Shown: positions 53,353 through 62,764, counted from the stretch's first letter. The stretch: 64,000 nucleotides of DNA from Roseithermus sacchariphilus (GCA_003285105.1 CP030158.1:3768449-3832448); one strand, 5' to 3'. A program made the numbers and translations. Notes: generated from the sequence alone by a model not told the origin.

Positions 53353-54492
53353 CTACGACCCGCCGAACAGGGAAGCGTCCAGCCCCGGGATGATCCGCAG
53401 GGCGTTTTCGTAGTAGATCTTGCGGAGCACCTCGTCGGGCAGGTCCAGGCCGTAGAGCTTCCAGAAGGCGTGGCGCTTGCGGTAGTAGTCGAAGTACTCG
53501 TCGTCCGTCTCCAGCGTGCGGAAATAGACGTGGTACTCCGAGGGCTCGTAGGCGTCCTTGCCCATGAGCACGCGATCCTGGTAGCGGATCAGGAAGGCCC
53601 GGGCCGTCCGGGGCTGCCGGCCCAGTTCGGCCAGCACGGCGCCGAGTTCGGTGTACATGTTCGGCAGTTCGTCCAGCAGCGCCCCCAGGCGGCCGAGGTC
53701 GTTGCCGAGCCAGCTCAGGTGGGCGCTGATGAAGCGCGTGCCGGGGTGTTTGCGGATCACGTTCCAGTGCTCGGCCATGATCTGCTCCCAGGAGGGCTCC
53801 GGCGGGCGCTTGCGGCGCGGGCGCTCCTTGAGTTCGAGCCAGCGCTCGTTGAAGCGATCGTGCGGCTCCCAGAACGGGGCCGGGTCGCCGGTGTGGATGA
53901 GCACGGGGATGCCGAGCTCTCCGCAGAGGGCCCAGATCGGGTCGAGGCGCGGATCGTCCGTGGGCACCCGGTGGCCGTCCGGGTCGGTGACGTACATGCC
54001 CAGGTTCTTGAAGATTTTCAGCCCCTGCGCGCCGTGGCCTACGTCCTCGCGCAGCTGCGCCACGGTGCGCTCGGTCCAGCCCGGTTCGCCGAACCCGTCG
54101 AAGTCGATGTTGGCAAACTGAACGAAGCGGCCGGGGGCGTAGGCGTTCATGCGGTCGATGGCCGCCTTGAGCCGCTCCCCGCTGCCGCCGCTCAGGTTCA
54201 CCAGCACCGCCATATTCATGGCATCCATCTCCCGGACGAGATCGGCCAGCTCGGCCTCGGACATCTCGCCGGCCTGCCACCAGTGGCTGTGCACGTCCAC
54301 GAACGGGTATTTCGCCCGCGTCAGCCGCGTCTGCTTCACCACGAGCGTCGAACGCGGTTCGTAGTCCTCGAAGGACATCTCCTGCGCCCGCGCCTCCGAT
54401 CCCACGCCTCCGATCCCGAGCAGCAGCACCAGGCCGACCCGGCTCGCCCACCCGCGGCTCCGGCCCGGCCGCATCGTTTGCATCTCACCCAT
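53353..54492 (-). CDS. Exported amidohydrolase
   Basis: 379 residues with a signal peptide ending EARAQ. A TIM-barrel amidohydrolase (amidohydrolase_2) with HxH in VDVHSHWW (His68, His70), VLIHTGDPAPF, FISAHLSWLGNDLG and a terminal Asp in LMGKDAYEPSEY. Family members act as lactonases, decarboxylases or hydrolases; the substrate here is unknown. Its place beside UxaC and the GMC genes hints at a sugar lactone. Confidence 0.87.
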   Translation of the reverse strand: MGEMQTMRPGRSRGWASRVGLVLLLGIGGVGSEARAQEMSFEDYEPRSTLVVKQTRLTRAKYPFVDVHSHWWQAGEMSEAELADLVREMDAMNMAVLVNLSGGSGERLKAAIDRMNAYAPGRFVQFANIDFDGFGEPGWTERTVAQLREDVGHGAQGLKIFKNLGMYVTDPDGHRVPTDDPRLDPIWALCGELGIPVLIHTGDPAPFWEPHDRFNERWLELKERPRRKRPPEPSWEQIMAEHWNVIRKHPGTRFISAHLSWLGNDLGRLGALLDELPNMYTELGAVLAELGRQPRTARAFLIRYQDRVLMGKDAYEPSEYHVYFRTLETDDEYFDYYRKRHAFWKLYGLDLPDEVLRKIYYENALRIIPGLDASLFGGS

Positions 54493-54546
54493 AGCGTTAC
54501 CCTCCCCGATAGCCGGCCGTCCCCCGACCGGGTGCGCCCTGCGGCC

Positions 54547-55167
54547 TCAGCCGCCCCGGTAGATCCAGTCGTCGTAGCTGACGCCCAGCCGCTGGAGCAC
54601 CTCGGGCGGCGCCCCGGTCCATTCGTGGACGAACGTGTTGCCTTTGTACCCGAGGTCCTCCACCCCCATCTTGCTGGAGAAGAAGCCGCCAGCCGTCAGG
54701 TCCCGGAGCAGCGTGAAGAAGCGCACGCCGTGGCTGAAGCGCGGGTCCGCATCGTCCGGGTACGCGATGTCGTCCAGCACGGCGCGCTGCTGCGCACCGC
54801 GGCACTTCACGAACGGCTCCCCGAAGCGATCCCGGCATTCCAGATCGAGCCAGGCCAGGCCTCCCCGCATGGGGGTCTGCAGGGCCGGGCGGTCGACCAT
54901 CGTGAAGTCGATGAACTCGGGCACACCGGCGTCGGTGGCGCTGCCGGAGCGGTCGTCGGCGGGGATGATGTAGTCGACCAGCACGCGTAGCGTCTGCCAT
55001 TCATGCGGAGTGAAGAAGGCCGGCTCGAAGGCCTGGCCCGAGGCCCGGGCGGCGTCGGTCTTGTGCCGGAGGGCCTCCACGTCGGATTTCGTCCAGGACA
55101 GCCCGGCCCCGAGCGGAGCCATCGCCATCATCTTCAGGGTGTCGCGTCGGTTCATCGGACGGGTCAT
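54547..55167 (-). CDS. Gluconate 2-dehydrogenase subunit 3-like protein
   Basis: 206 residues. The start has a short Tat-type signal (MNRRDTLKMMAMAPLGAGLS); an ATG four codons upstream is also possible. The core (FFTPHEWQTLRVLVDYIIPA, GVPEFIDFTMVDRP) matches the small subunit of periplasmic GMC dehydrogenases, which helps export of the catalytic subunit that itself lacks a signal. It precedes the promoter-distal side of, and follows, the GMC gene with a 33-bp gap. No cytochrome c subunit is adjacent. Confidence 0.9.
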   Translation of the reverse strand: MTRPMNRRDTLKMMAMAPLGAGLSWTKSDVEALRHKTDAARASGQAFEPAFFTPHEWQTLRVLVDYIIPADDRSGSATDAGVPEFIDFTMVDRPALQTPMRGGLAWLDLECRDRFGEPFVKCRGAQQRAVLDDIAYPDDADPRFSHGVRFFTLLRDLTAGGFFSSKMGVEDLGYKGNTFVHEWTGAPPEVLQRLGVSYDDWIYRGG

Positions 55168-55200
55168 GCTCGATGGGTTTCACAACGGGAACGGCCGCGC

Positions 55201-56919
55201 TCAGAGGGAGCCGCGCTTGAGTTCCTCCGCGATGTAGTCGGACGTCCGCCACGCCAGGGCCAGGATCGTCCAGGTGGGGTTCTTGTGCGCCTGCGAGACG
55301 AACGGCCCGGCATCGGCCACGAACAGGTTTTTGACTTCGTGGGCCTGGCACATGGCGTTCAGCACCGACGTGCGCGGGTCGTTGCCCATGCGCGTCACCC
55401 CGACCTCGTGGATGATGCGCCCCGGCTTGAGCAGGCCGTAATCCTCCTCCGCCGTCGGCTCGGGGGTGAGCACCGTCCCGCCCATGGCCTCGATGATCTC
55501 GCGGAAGGTCTGCTGCATGTGCCGTGCCTGGCGGCGCTCGTGGTCGCTCCAGGTGACGTTGAAGCGCAAGACGGGGATGCCGTACTTGTCCACCACGTTC
55601 GGATCGATCTCGCAGTAGTTCTCCTTGCGGGCGATCATCTCCCCGCGGCCGGAGAAGCCGACGACGGAGCCCCAGAACCGGCGGTAGTCGTCCTTGAGGC
55701 GAGTCCCGTAGCCCCCGCCGCCGCGCGGGCGGTCGCCGACGAGGCCGTTGATGCGATGGATGCCGCTGCCGAAGCCGTAGCTCGGCATCCCGCGCCCGCC
55801 CCAGATCTCGATGTGGTAACCGCGCGGGAAGTCGAGCTTCGCCTTCTCCAGCCACCACGGGACGTAGACGTGCATGCCGCCGACGCCGTCCTCGTTGTAG
55901 ACCGGCAGGTCCATGAGCTGCGGGATGAACCCGGCCACGTCCAGCCCCGTCGAGTCCATCAGGTACTTGCCGACGGTTCCGCTGCCGTTGGCCAGGCCGT
56001 TCGGGAAGCGGGCCGAGGTCGAGTTGAGCAGCAACCGGGCCGACTCGCAGGCGCTGGCCGCCAGCACGACGACGCGGGCGCGCACCTGGTACTCCTGCAG
56101 ATCCTGCGTATTGACGTACGAGACGCCGGTCGCCAGCCCCTCGCGGTTCGTCAGCACCTCCCGGGCCATCGCATGCGCAATCACCTCCACGTTGCCGGTG
56201 GCCTTGGCCGGATCGAGCAGCACCGGCGGCGCGGCGAAGTTGGAGTTGGTCGTGCATCCGCGGCCACACTGGGAGCAGTAGTGGCAGGCCGGCCGGCCGT
56301 TGTGCGCTCGGGTGATGATCGACAGGCGAGACGGGATGATGGGGATGCCCAGCTTCCGGCAGGCCTTCGCCGCCGCCAGCTCGTACGCCCGCGGACGCGG
56401 CGGGGGCAGGAAGATGCCGTCGGGCTCGTTGTAGATGCCCTCGACGGAGCCGAAGATACCCACGAGCCGGTCGACGCGGTCGTAATACGGCTTCAGGTCG
56501 TCATAGCCGATGGGCCAGTCATCGCCCAGCCCGTCGATGCTACGGCGGCGGAAGTCGTCCGGGCCGAAGCGTAGCGAGATGCGGCCCCAGTGGTAGGTAC
56601 GCCCGCCCAGTTGCCGCGCGCGGAACCAGTCCCACTCGGTGCCGGGCGCCTTCGTGTACGGCTCCCCGTCAATCTCCCATCCGCCGATGCACGCATCGAA
56701 CTCACCGAAGGGCTTCTCCGGCGTGGACGCCCCCCGGCGAGGCGACTCATAGTTCCAGGTGAACATGTTGCCGTCTCGGGCCGGATACCATTCCGGCCCG
56801 GCTTCCAGCACGACGACCTTCGCACCCGCTTCGGCGAGCACCCTGGCAGCCATGCTGCCTCCGGCCCCGGAGCCGATGATACAGACGTCGTACGGTTCGT
56901 TTCGGCGAATGACTTGCAT
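55201..56919 (-). CDS. GMC family oxidoreductase (gluconate dehydrogenase-type)
   Basis: 572 residues with FAD-binding GSGAGG at residues 16-21 and no signal peptide, which fits hitch-hiker export with the Tat subunit. Other features: VVVLEAGPEW, QLGGRTYHWGRISLRF, HYCSQCGRGCTTNSN with a Cys cluster near residue 215, and the C-terminal QAHKNPTWTILAL with the catalytic His and Asn. It oxidises sugars or sugar acids with FAD. The ATG giving MQVIRRNEPYD was chosen; upstream codons lack family match. Confidence 0.92.
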   Translation of the reverse strand: MQVIRRNEPYDVCIIGSGAGGSMAARVLAEAGAKVVVLEAGPEWYPARDGNMFTWNYESPRRGASTPEKPFGEFDACIGGWEIDGEPYTKAPGTEWDWFRARQLGGRTYHWGRISLRFGPDDFRRRSIDGLGDDWPIGYDDLKPYYDRVDRLVGIFGSVEGIYNEPDGIFLPPPRPRAYELAAAKACRKLGIPIIPSRLSIITRAHNGRPACHYCSQCGRGCTTNSNFAAPPVLLDPAKATGNVEVIAHAMAREVLTNREGLATGVSYVNTQDLQEYQVRARVVVLAASACESARLLLNSTSARFPNGLANGSGTVGKYLMDSTGLDVAGFIPQLMDLPVYNEDGVGGMHVYVPWWLEKAKLDFPRGYHIEIWGGRGMPSYGFGSGIHRINGLVGDRPRGGGGYGTRLKDDYRRFWGSVVGFSGRGEMIARKENYCEIDPNVVDKYGIPVLRFNVTWSDHERRQARHMQQTFREIIEAMGGTVLTPEPTAEEDYGLLKPGRIIHEVGVTRMGNDPRTSVLNAMCQAHEVKNLFVADAGPFVSQAHKNPTWTILALAWRTSDYIAEELKRGSL

Positions 56920-57039
56920 GACGAAACAGCGGATGAAGGGTGGGGAGCCTGATCGAGCGCCAGGCGGTGACATCGTGAGAATGGCCCAAGGAAACGATCC
57001 GCCGCGCCAGGTGCAACCCCGTGGTTCAATTCGGAATTC
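56920..57039. other. Intergenic segment before the tandem repeat
   Basis: 120 bp that must hold the GMC operon promoter. No clear promoter box or coding frame is seen. Together with the repeat and its flank it makes a 474-bp stretch without a gene. Confidence 0.4.
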
Positions 57040-57279
57040 GAGCGATTCGGGGATCGAGCGATTCGGGGATCGAGCGATTCGGGGATCGAGCGATTCGGGG
57101 ATCGAGCGATTCGGGGATCGAGCGATTCGGGGATCGAGCGATTCGGGGATCGAGCGATTCGGGGATCGAGCGATTCGGGGATCGAGCGATTCGGGGATCG
57201 AGCGATTCGGGGATCGAGCGATTCGGGGATCGAGCGATTCGGGGATCGAGCGATTCGGGGATCGAGCGATTCGGGGATC
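57040..57279. repeat. Perfect 15 x 16-bp tandem repeat
   Basis: Fifteen identical copies of GAGCGATTCGGGGATC, 240 bp in all, with no spacer and no variant. The unit is not a multiple of three, so an open frame through it would have a 16-residue period; I judge this non-coding. It lies between divergent genes (GMC oxidoreductase and S9 peptidase), about 114 bp before the peptidase start. Confidence 0.98.
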
Positions 57280-57393
57280 GTCTTGCTTTCGTGGAGCCGG
57301 TGTCGGTGATTGGGCTCACGCGACGGAGGCCGAGACCGGGAAGCCGCTCCGCCCCTCCGACCTTCTCCCCCACCTCCTCCAACCCACATCCCG

Positions 57394-59418
57394 ATGCTGC
57401 GCCCCTCCGTGCTCCTCTTGCTGGGCTGCCTGCTCCTGCCGGCGGCGCCTTCTTCCGCGCAGGACGCCCCCCTCCCCCGCCCGCTCACCCTCGACGACGC
57501 CTTCGCGCTCCAGACGGTCGGCGACCCCCGCATCAGCCCCGACGAGCAGTGGGTCGCCTACACCATCCGAACGACCGACCTGGATGAAGACAAATCTGAA
57601 ACCCGGATCTGGATGGTGCCCCTGCGCGGAGGAGACCCGATTCCGATGACGATGGAAGGCGCCTCGGCCAGCACGCCCCGATGGAGCCCGGACGGCCGGT
57701 ACCTCTCCTTCCTGGCTGCGCGGGGCGGCAACACGACGCAGGTATGGGCCCTGAACCGGCTCGGCGGCGAGGCTCAGTCCCTCACCGACGTCAAACAGGG
57801 CGTGTCGGACTACGCCTGGTCGCCCGACGGCACGAGGCTCGCGCTGGTCATCAAGGATGCGGAGGAGGCCGAGGATGAAGACGAAAAGCCCCGGCCTTAC
57901 GTCATCGACCGGCTCCAGTTCAAGCGCGACTATGCCGGCTACCTGGACCGACGGCGCACCCACATCTATGTCTACGATCTCCAGGCCGATTCGCTCTGGC
58001 AGGTCACCTCGGGCGATTATGACGACCGAGACCCCGTCTGGAGTCCCGACGGCACCCGCATCGCCTTCGTGAGCAACCGCACCGAGGAACCGGACGCCAA
58101 CGACAACACCGACCTCTGGATCGTACCGGCCGACGCGCCGGACCAGGGCGCCACGCTCCTGCAGGTGACCACCAACCCCGGCGCGGACCACAGCCCTGCC
58201 TGGAGCCCCGACGGTCGGTTCCTCACCTACGTCACCGTCACGCAGCCGGAGATCATCTGGTATGCGACCCGCCACCTGGCCGTGGCGCCGGTGCAGGGCG
58301 GCGACGCCCGGGTGCTGACGGCCGCGCTGGATCGCCACGTGAGCAACCCGCGCTTCGCCCCGGACGGCCGCTCCATCTTCTTCGAACTGGAGGACAGCGG
58401 CGAGGCGCACCTGGCACGGATCGACCCGGACGGGCGGAACCTGCGCCGGCCCATTCAGGGTGGCGTGAGCCTGCGTGCGTACGACGTCGGCCCCCGCGGC
58501 GCCGTCGTCGGGCTCATCAGCCGGCCCGACCTCCCGCACGAGCTGTTCCGGCTGGAAGGCGACACCCTACGGCAACTGACCTTCACCAACCAGCCGCTGC
58601 TCGACCGGCTCCGGCTGGCGGAGGTGCGCACCATCCACTTCCCCAGCCGCGACGGCACCGAGATCGAAGGGTTTCTGTACACCCCGCCCGGCTACGACCC
58701 GGCCCTGCGCTACCCGACCCTCCTGCGGATCCACGGCGGGCCGGTGTCCCAGTACGACGTCGCCTTCAACCTGGAAGCCCAGCTCTTCGCCGCGCACGGC
58801 TACGTGGTGGTGATGACCAACCCGCGCGGCTCCTCCGGCTACGGGCAGGCCTTCTCCCACGCCATCTGGGCCGACTGGGGGAACAAGGACTTCGAGGACG
58901 TGATGGCCGGGGTCGACTATGCCATCGAGCTGGGCGTTGCCGACCCGGACCGGCTCGGGGTCGGGGGATGGAGCTACGGCGGGATCCTGACGAACTATGT
59001 CATCACCAGGACCGATCGCTTCAAGGCGGCCATCACCGGGGCCAGCGAGGTCCTCTACCGCTCGAACTACGGCCACGATCACTACCAGCGGCAATGGGAA
59101 GCCGAACTGGGCCTACCCTGGCGCAACGCGGAGGCCTGGGAACGCATTTCCCCGTTCAACGCGGTGGAGAACATCACCACCCCCACGCTCATCATGGGCG
59201 GAGCGCTGGACTGGAACGTGCCGATCCTCAACTCGGAGCAACTCTACCAGGCCCTCCGGCGGCTCGGCCGGACGACCCGGCTCGTCGTCTACCCCGGTGA
59301 GCATCACGGCATCCGCCGGCCGTCGTTCCAGAAGGACCGCTGGGAGCGCTACCTGGCCTGGTACGACCACTACGTGAAGGGCACCGCGCCGACGGACCAG
59401 CCCGGCAGCGACGATTGA
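57394..59418 (+). CDS. S9 family prolyl oligopeptidase-type peptidase
   Basis: 674 residues with a signal peptide ending SSAQ. Residues about 40-390 form a WD40-like beta propeller with TolB-type repeats (TPRWSPDGRYLSFLA, DPVWSPDGTRIAFVSN, SPAWSPDGRFLTYV). The alpha/beta hydrolase domain has the triad Ser527 in GGWSYGG, Asp606 in GALDWNVP and His638 in GEHHGI. These enzymes cleave short peptides, as dipeptidyl or acylaminoacyl peptidases; location is periplasmic or surface. Chosen ATG starts the signal peptide. Confidence 0.94.
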   Translation: MLRPSVLLLLGCLLLPAAPSSAQDAPLPRPLTLDDAFALQTVGDPRISPDEQWVAYTIRTTDLDEDKSETRIWMVPLRGGDPIPMTMEGASASTPRWSPDGRYLSFLAARGGNTTQVWALNRLGGEAQSLTDVKQGVSDYAWSPDGTRLALVIKDAEEAEDEDEKPRPYVIDRLQFKRDYAGYLDRRRTHIYVYDLQADSLWQVTSGDYDDRDPVWSPDGTRIAFVSNRTEEPDANDNTDLWIVPADAPDQGATLLQVTTNPGADHSPAWSPDGRFLTYVTVTQPEIIWYATRHLAVAPVQGGDARVLTAALDRHVSNPRFAPDGRSIFFELEDSGEAHLARIDPDGRNLRRPIQGGVSLRAYDVGPRGAVVGLISRPDLPHELFRLEGDTLRQLTFTNQPLLDRLRLAEVRTIHFPSRDGTEIEGFLYTPPGYDPALRYPTLLRIHGGPVSQYDVAFNLEAQLFAAHGYVVVMTNPRGSSGYGQAFSHAIWADWGNKDFEDVMAGVDYAIELGVADPDRLGVGGWSYGGILTNYVITRTDRFKAAITGASEVLYRSNYGHDHYQRQWEAELGLPWRNAEAWERISPFNAVENITTPTLIMGGALDWNVPILNSEQLYQALRRLGRTTRLVVYPGEHHGIRRPSFQKDRWERYLAWYDHYVKGTAPTDQPGSDD

Positions 59419-59471
59419 GCGGTCAGCGGTCAGCCTTCAGAAACTTAGCTGACGGCTGACCGCTGACGGCT
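59418..59471. repeat. Intergenic hairpin with 23-nt arms (family site 3)
   Basis: Arms 59418-59440 and 59449-59471 match at 21 of 23 positions around the loop AAACTTAG. They are made of GGTCAGC words. It lies between convergent genes, overlapping the last base of the peptidase stop. Related to the elements at 17186 and 23201. Confidence 0.8.
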
Positions 59472-59478
59472 GGCTACT

Positions 59479-60072
59479 CTACTGCTTCGGAATCAGCATG
59501 ATGTGCGCCCAGGGCTTGCCCTCGTCCATGATCCAGGGGTCGCCGGGCGGGGCGCTGGTGGGCAGGCCGGTGCTCGCGGCCGTGGCGTAGGGCAGGTAGA
59601 CGACGTACCGCGTCGTGAGGCCTTCGACCTCGTTCGTCTCCGGGTTGAATCGGGCGATGTCCCCATCGGCCACGTACAGCATGGCGGCCTGCTCCGGCAT
59701 CGGGAGCGTACCGGCACGGGCCTCCTCCTCGCGGATGCGCATGATCTCGGCGCGAGACTTGCCCTCGGCCCGCAGCGCCCGGCCTCGCGCCATGAACGGC
59801 TCCAGCGATTCGTGATAGCAAGCGACATGGAACCGCTCATCGCCCGGCTCATCGGCCACGCAGACGAAGTCGTTCGTTCCCTCACGCAGCGTCACCAGGC
59901 GGCCGCGGCGGTCATAGCCCAGCACCGTGGCCTCGGCCCGGCGGTCGGGCGGGGCCGGTAGCACGGCCGTGGCGATCTGCTGTTCGGCGGTCATCTCCTG
60001 CCCCTGCGAACAGGATACGCCCGTCAGGGCGATGAGCAGGAGGCTCGCGGTGCGTTTCAGAGAGCGTGGCAT
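59479..60072 (-). CDS. Hypothetical lipoprotein
   Basis: 197 residues with lipobox TGVSC. The mature part includes ATVLGYDRRGRLVTLREGTN, DFVCVADEPGD, and YVVYLPYATAASTGLPTSAP. It has one further Cys pair (VCVAD, HVACYH) that could form a disulfide. No family recognised, though the layout recurs in other proteobacterial and Bacteroidota secreted proteins in my memory. It diverges from the DUF294 gene. Confidence 0.75.
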   Translation of the reverse strand: MPRSLKRTASLLLIALTGVSCSQGQEMTAEQQIATAVLPAPPDRRAEATVLGYDRRGRLVTLREGTNDFVCVADEPGDERFHVACYHESLEPFMARGRALRAEGKSRAEIMRIREEEARAGTLPMPEQAAMLYVADGDIARFNPETNEVEGLTTRYVVYLPYATAASTGLPTSAPPGDPWIMDEGKPWAHIMLIPKQ

Positions 60073-60229
60073 GGCCGGCCTTCCCGGGTGGTTCTGGATG
60101 CAGGATGCCGCAACATACTCCGGGGGGCACCTCCGGCGCAACCAGCCCTGCCGCGTGCCGGGGCCGCCGTTTCTTTGTTCATGCCCGGTGGTTATCCTCC
60201 CGGATCCCCCTCCCGCCTGCCTCTTGATC

Positions 60230-62095
60230 ATGGAACCGGATCTGCACGACCTCGAACTGCGTGATGTGGCCGCCTTCCTGGAGGCCGTCCCCCCGTTCGA
60301 CGCCCTGCCTCCGGCGGAGCGCCGCCGGGCCGTGCGCGCCCTCGAGATCACCTACGTCCGCCAGGGTCAGGTCATCCTCGAGATCGGCCACCCCAACGCG
60401 CACCTGGGCCTCATCCGCACGGGCGCCGTCGAACTGCGCGACGCCGAGCACACGCTGATCGGGCGGCTCGGGGAGGGCGAGTGCTTCGGCTACCCGTCGC
60501 TCCTGACCGGCGCTCCGGCCCGGCATCGGGTAACGGCGCTGGAGGACACGCTGCTCTACCTCCTCCCTGCGGCCTCCTTCCACGCGCTGCGCGCCGCCTC
60601 CGAGGACTTCGACCGGTTCTTCAGCCGGGCCCACGCCGAACGCATCCGGGCCGCCGTGCGCGACACCCCCTCTCCCACCGCCCTCACCCGGCCCGTACGC
60701 ACCCTCGTCCGCCGCGAACCCATCTGGGTGCCACCCGAGGCCACGCTGCACGAGGCCGCCCGCCGCATGACCGACGAGCGGGTGTCCTCCCTGCCCGTCC
60801 TGGACGACGGCCATCTGGCCGGCATCCTGACCGACCGCGACCTGCGTGCGCGCGGCCTCGCCTGCCGGACCCCGCCGGACACGCCCGTACGGGCCGTCAT
60901 GACGCCGAACCCGGTGACAATCGCGGCCGAGGCGCCGGCCGTCGAGGCGGTGCTGCTCATGAGCCGGCACAACATCCATCACCTGCCCGTGCTGGATCAC
61001 GGCCGGCTGCTGGGGATGATCACCTCGACCGACCTGCTGCGCCTGCACACCCTCAGCCCGATCCATCTCATCGGCGACGTGTGGAAGCAGCGGGATCTGG
61101 ACGGGCTGGCCGCCGTGTCCCGCCGGAGGCCGGAGCTGTTCCTCGCGCTGATGGAGGCCGGCCTGCCGGCGATGGACGTGGCCCGCGCGCTGACCTCGGT
61201 GACCGATGCGCTCACGCAGCGGCTGCTGGCGCTGGCCGAGGCAACGCTCGGGCCGCCGCCGGTGCCGTATGCCTGGGTGGCCTTCGGCTCACAGGCCCGC
61301 CAGGAGCAGACGCTCGCCACCGACCAGGACCACGGCCTGCTGCTCGGGGAAGGTGCCGAGGACCACCACGACGCGTACTTCGCCGCCCTGGCCGAGCAGG
61401 TCACGGACGGGCTGGCGGCGTGCGGGTATCCGCCCTGCCCGGGTGCGGTGATGGCCCGCACGCCACGCTGGCGGCAACCCCTGTCCCGGTGGCAGGCCCG
61501 CTTCACGACCTGGATCCAGGAACCCGACCCGCAGGCGCTGATGCATGCCGCCATCTTCTTCGACCCCCGGCACGTACACGGCACCCCCACGCTCCTGCCC
61601 GCCCTCCAGCACGCCTTCCTGGAGCAGACGGCGACCAACGGCATCTTCCTCGCCCACATGGCGGCTCAGGCTCTCGCCTTCGAGCCGCCGCTCGGCTTCT
61701 TCCGCCGGTTCGTGCTGGAGCGCAGCGGCGAGCATGCCCACACGTTCGACATCAAACACCGCGGGCTCGTCCCCATCGTCGACCTCGCGCGGATCCATGC
61801 CCTCGGAGCCGGCCTGCCCGCCGTGAACACCCGCGACCGTCTGGACGCCCTCTCCACCCATGGCGCGCTTGCCGCCTCGGACGCGCGTGACCTGCAGGAC
61901 GCGCTGGCGCTGCTCACCACGATCCGGCTCCAGCACCACGCCCGCCGGCTCCGCACCGGCCAGCCTCCCGACAACCACGTGGCCCCGGAATCGCTCTCGG
62001 GGCTGGAGCGCCGTTACCTGAAGGATGCCTTCACCCTCGTGCGGCAGCTCCAGTCCGCCCTGCAACAGCGGTTTCAGACCCGCCTCATCAGCTAG
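60230..62095 (+). CDS. cNMP-binding/CBS/DUF294 nucleotidyltransferase-like protein
   Basis: 621 residues. The N-terminal cyclic-nucleotide-binding domain (about 10-130: YVRQGQVILEIGHPNAHLGL) is followed by two CBS domains (about 160-275: ERVSSLPVLDDGHLAGILTD, HNIHHLPVLDHGRLLGMITS), a DUF294 nucleotidyltransferase-like domain near residue 353 (FGSQARQEQTLATDQDHG with GS and DxD) and a C-terminal helical domain. Similar proteins are thought to control acetyl-CoA synthetase or related enzymes by nucleotide binding. ATG chosen at MEPDLHD. The exonuclease gene starts immediately after its stop. Confidence 0.93.
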   Translation: MEPDLHDLELRDVAAFLEAVPPFDALPPAERRRAVRALEITYVRQGQVILEIGHPNAHLGLIRTGAVELRDAEHTLIGRLGEGECFGYPSLLTGAPARHRVTALEDTLLYLLPAASFHALRAASEDFDRFFSRAHAERIRAAVRDTPSPTALTRPVRTLVRREPIWVPPEATLHEAARRMTDERVSSLPVLDDGHLAGILTDRDLRARGLACRTPPDTPVRAVMTPNPVTIAAEAPAVEAVLLMSRHNIHHLPVLDHGRLLGMITSTDLLRLHTLSPIHLIGDVWKQRDLDGLAAVSRRRPELFLALMEAGLPAMDVARALTSVTDALTQRLLALAEATLGPPPVPYAWVAFGSQARQEQTLATDQDHGLLLGEGAEDHHDAYFAALAEQVTDGLAACGYPPCPGAVMARTPRWRQPLSRWQARFTTWIQEPDPQALMHAAIFFDPRHVHGTPTLLPALQHAFLEQTATNGIFLAHMAAQALAFEPPLGFFRRFVLERSGEHAHTFDIKHRGLVPIVDLARIHALGAGLPAVNTRDRLDALSTHGALAASDARDLQDALALLTTIRLQHHARRLRTGQPPDNHVAPESLSGLERRYLKDAFTLVRQLQSALQQRFQTRLIS

Positions 62096-62764
62096 ATGCG
62101 CCTCGCCCTCCAGCGGTGGTGGTACCGCCGGCGTCTGCCGCCCGGCCCCCTCCGCACGCTGCTCGAAGCCCCCCTGCCCGACCGCGCCCGCGTCGTCGCC
62201 GCCACCTCGTTCCTGGCCCTCGACCTGGAGACCACCGGGCTCGATGCCCGGACCGATCAGATCGTCAGCATCGGCAGCGTCCCCATCGTCGAGGGCCGCA
62301 TCCGGCTGGCCGAAGCCCGGTACCGGGTGCTGCGAATCGACGGCTCGGTGAACCACAGCGCCACCATCCACGGCCTGAGGGACCGGGACGTGCAGCACGG
62401 CGAGGCCCTGGAGGACGTGTTGCCCGGCCTGCTGAACCGGCTCACCGATGCGGTCCTCCTGGCCCATCACGCCCCCTTCGATCTCGGCTTCCTGAACGCC
62501 GCCTGCCGCCGGTGCTACGGCGCGCCGCTCCTCGTCCCCGTGGCGGATACGCTGACGCTGGCCCGCACCGCCCTGCACGTCCGGGGCGTGTCCGTTCCCA
62601 GGGGCGGGTTCCGCCTGGCCGCGCTGCGGGCGCGGTACGGTCTGCCTCCCCTGCAGGCGCATCACGCCCTGGCCGACGCCCTGGCCACCGCCGAGCTCTT
62701 CCTGGCCCTCGTCGCCCACCAGGGCGGCGCAGACCGCGTCCGGCTGCGCGACGTGCTGCGGTGA
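62096..62764 (+). CDS. DEDDh 3'-5' exonuclease (DnaQ/PolC-like)
   Basis: 222 residues. The exonuclease domain has all motifs: ALDLETTGLD (Asp43, Glu45), HHAPFDLGFL (Asp) and HHALADALATAELF (His, Asp). It degrades single-stranded DNA or RNA 3' ends. An Arg-rich N-terminal helix of 30 residues precedes the domain. ATG follows directly on the upstream TAG, so translation is coupled. DUF294-type proteins with a neighbouring DnaQ-like exonuclease are seen in other bacteria. Confidence 0.93.
   Translation: MRLALQRWWYRRRLPPGPLRTLLEAPLPDRARVVAATSFLALDLETTGLDARTDQIVSIGSVPIVEGRIRLAEARYRVLRIDGSVNHSATIHGLRDRDVQHGEALEDVLPGLLNRLTDAVLLAHHAPFDLGFLNAACRRCYGAPLLVPVADTLTLARTALHVRGVSVPRGGFRLAALRARYGLPPLQAHHALADALATAELFLALVAHQGGADRVRLRDVLR

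Noticed and set aside
57040-57279. Tandem repeat considered as a CRISPR array
   Set aside because: Copies are contiguous without spacers and only 16 bp long; no cas genes nearby.
57021-57587. Open frames through the 16-bp repeat encoding 16-residue periodic peptides on both strands
   Set aside because: The repeat is open in several frames simply because its unit has no stop; no signal peptide or known domain, and the S9 gene starts in another frame.
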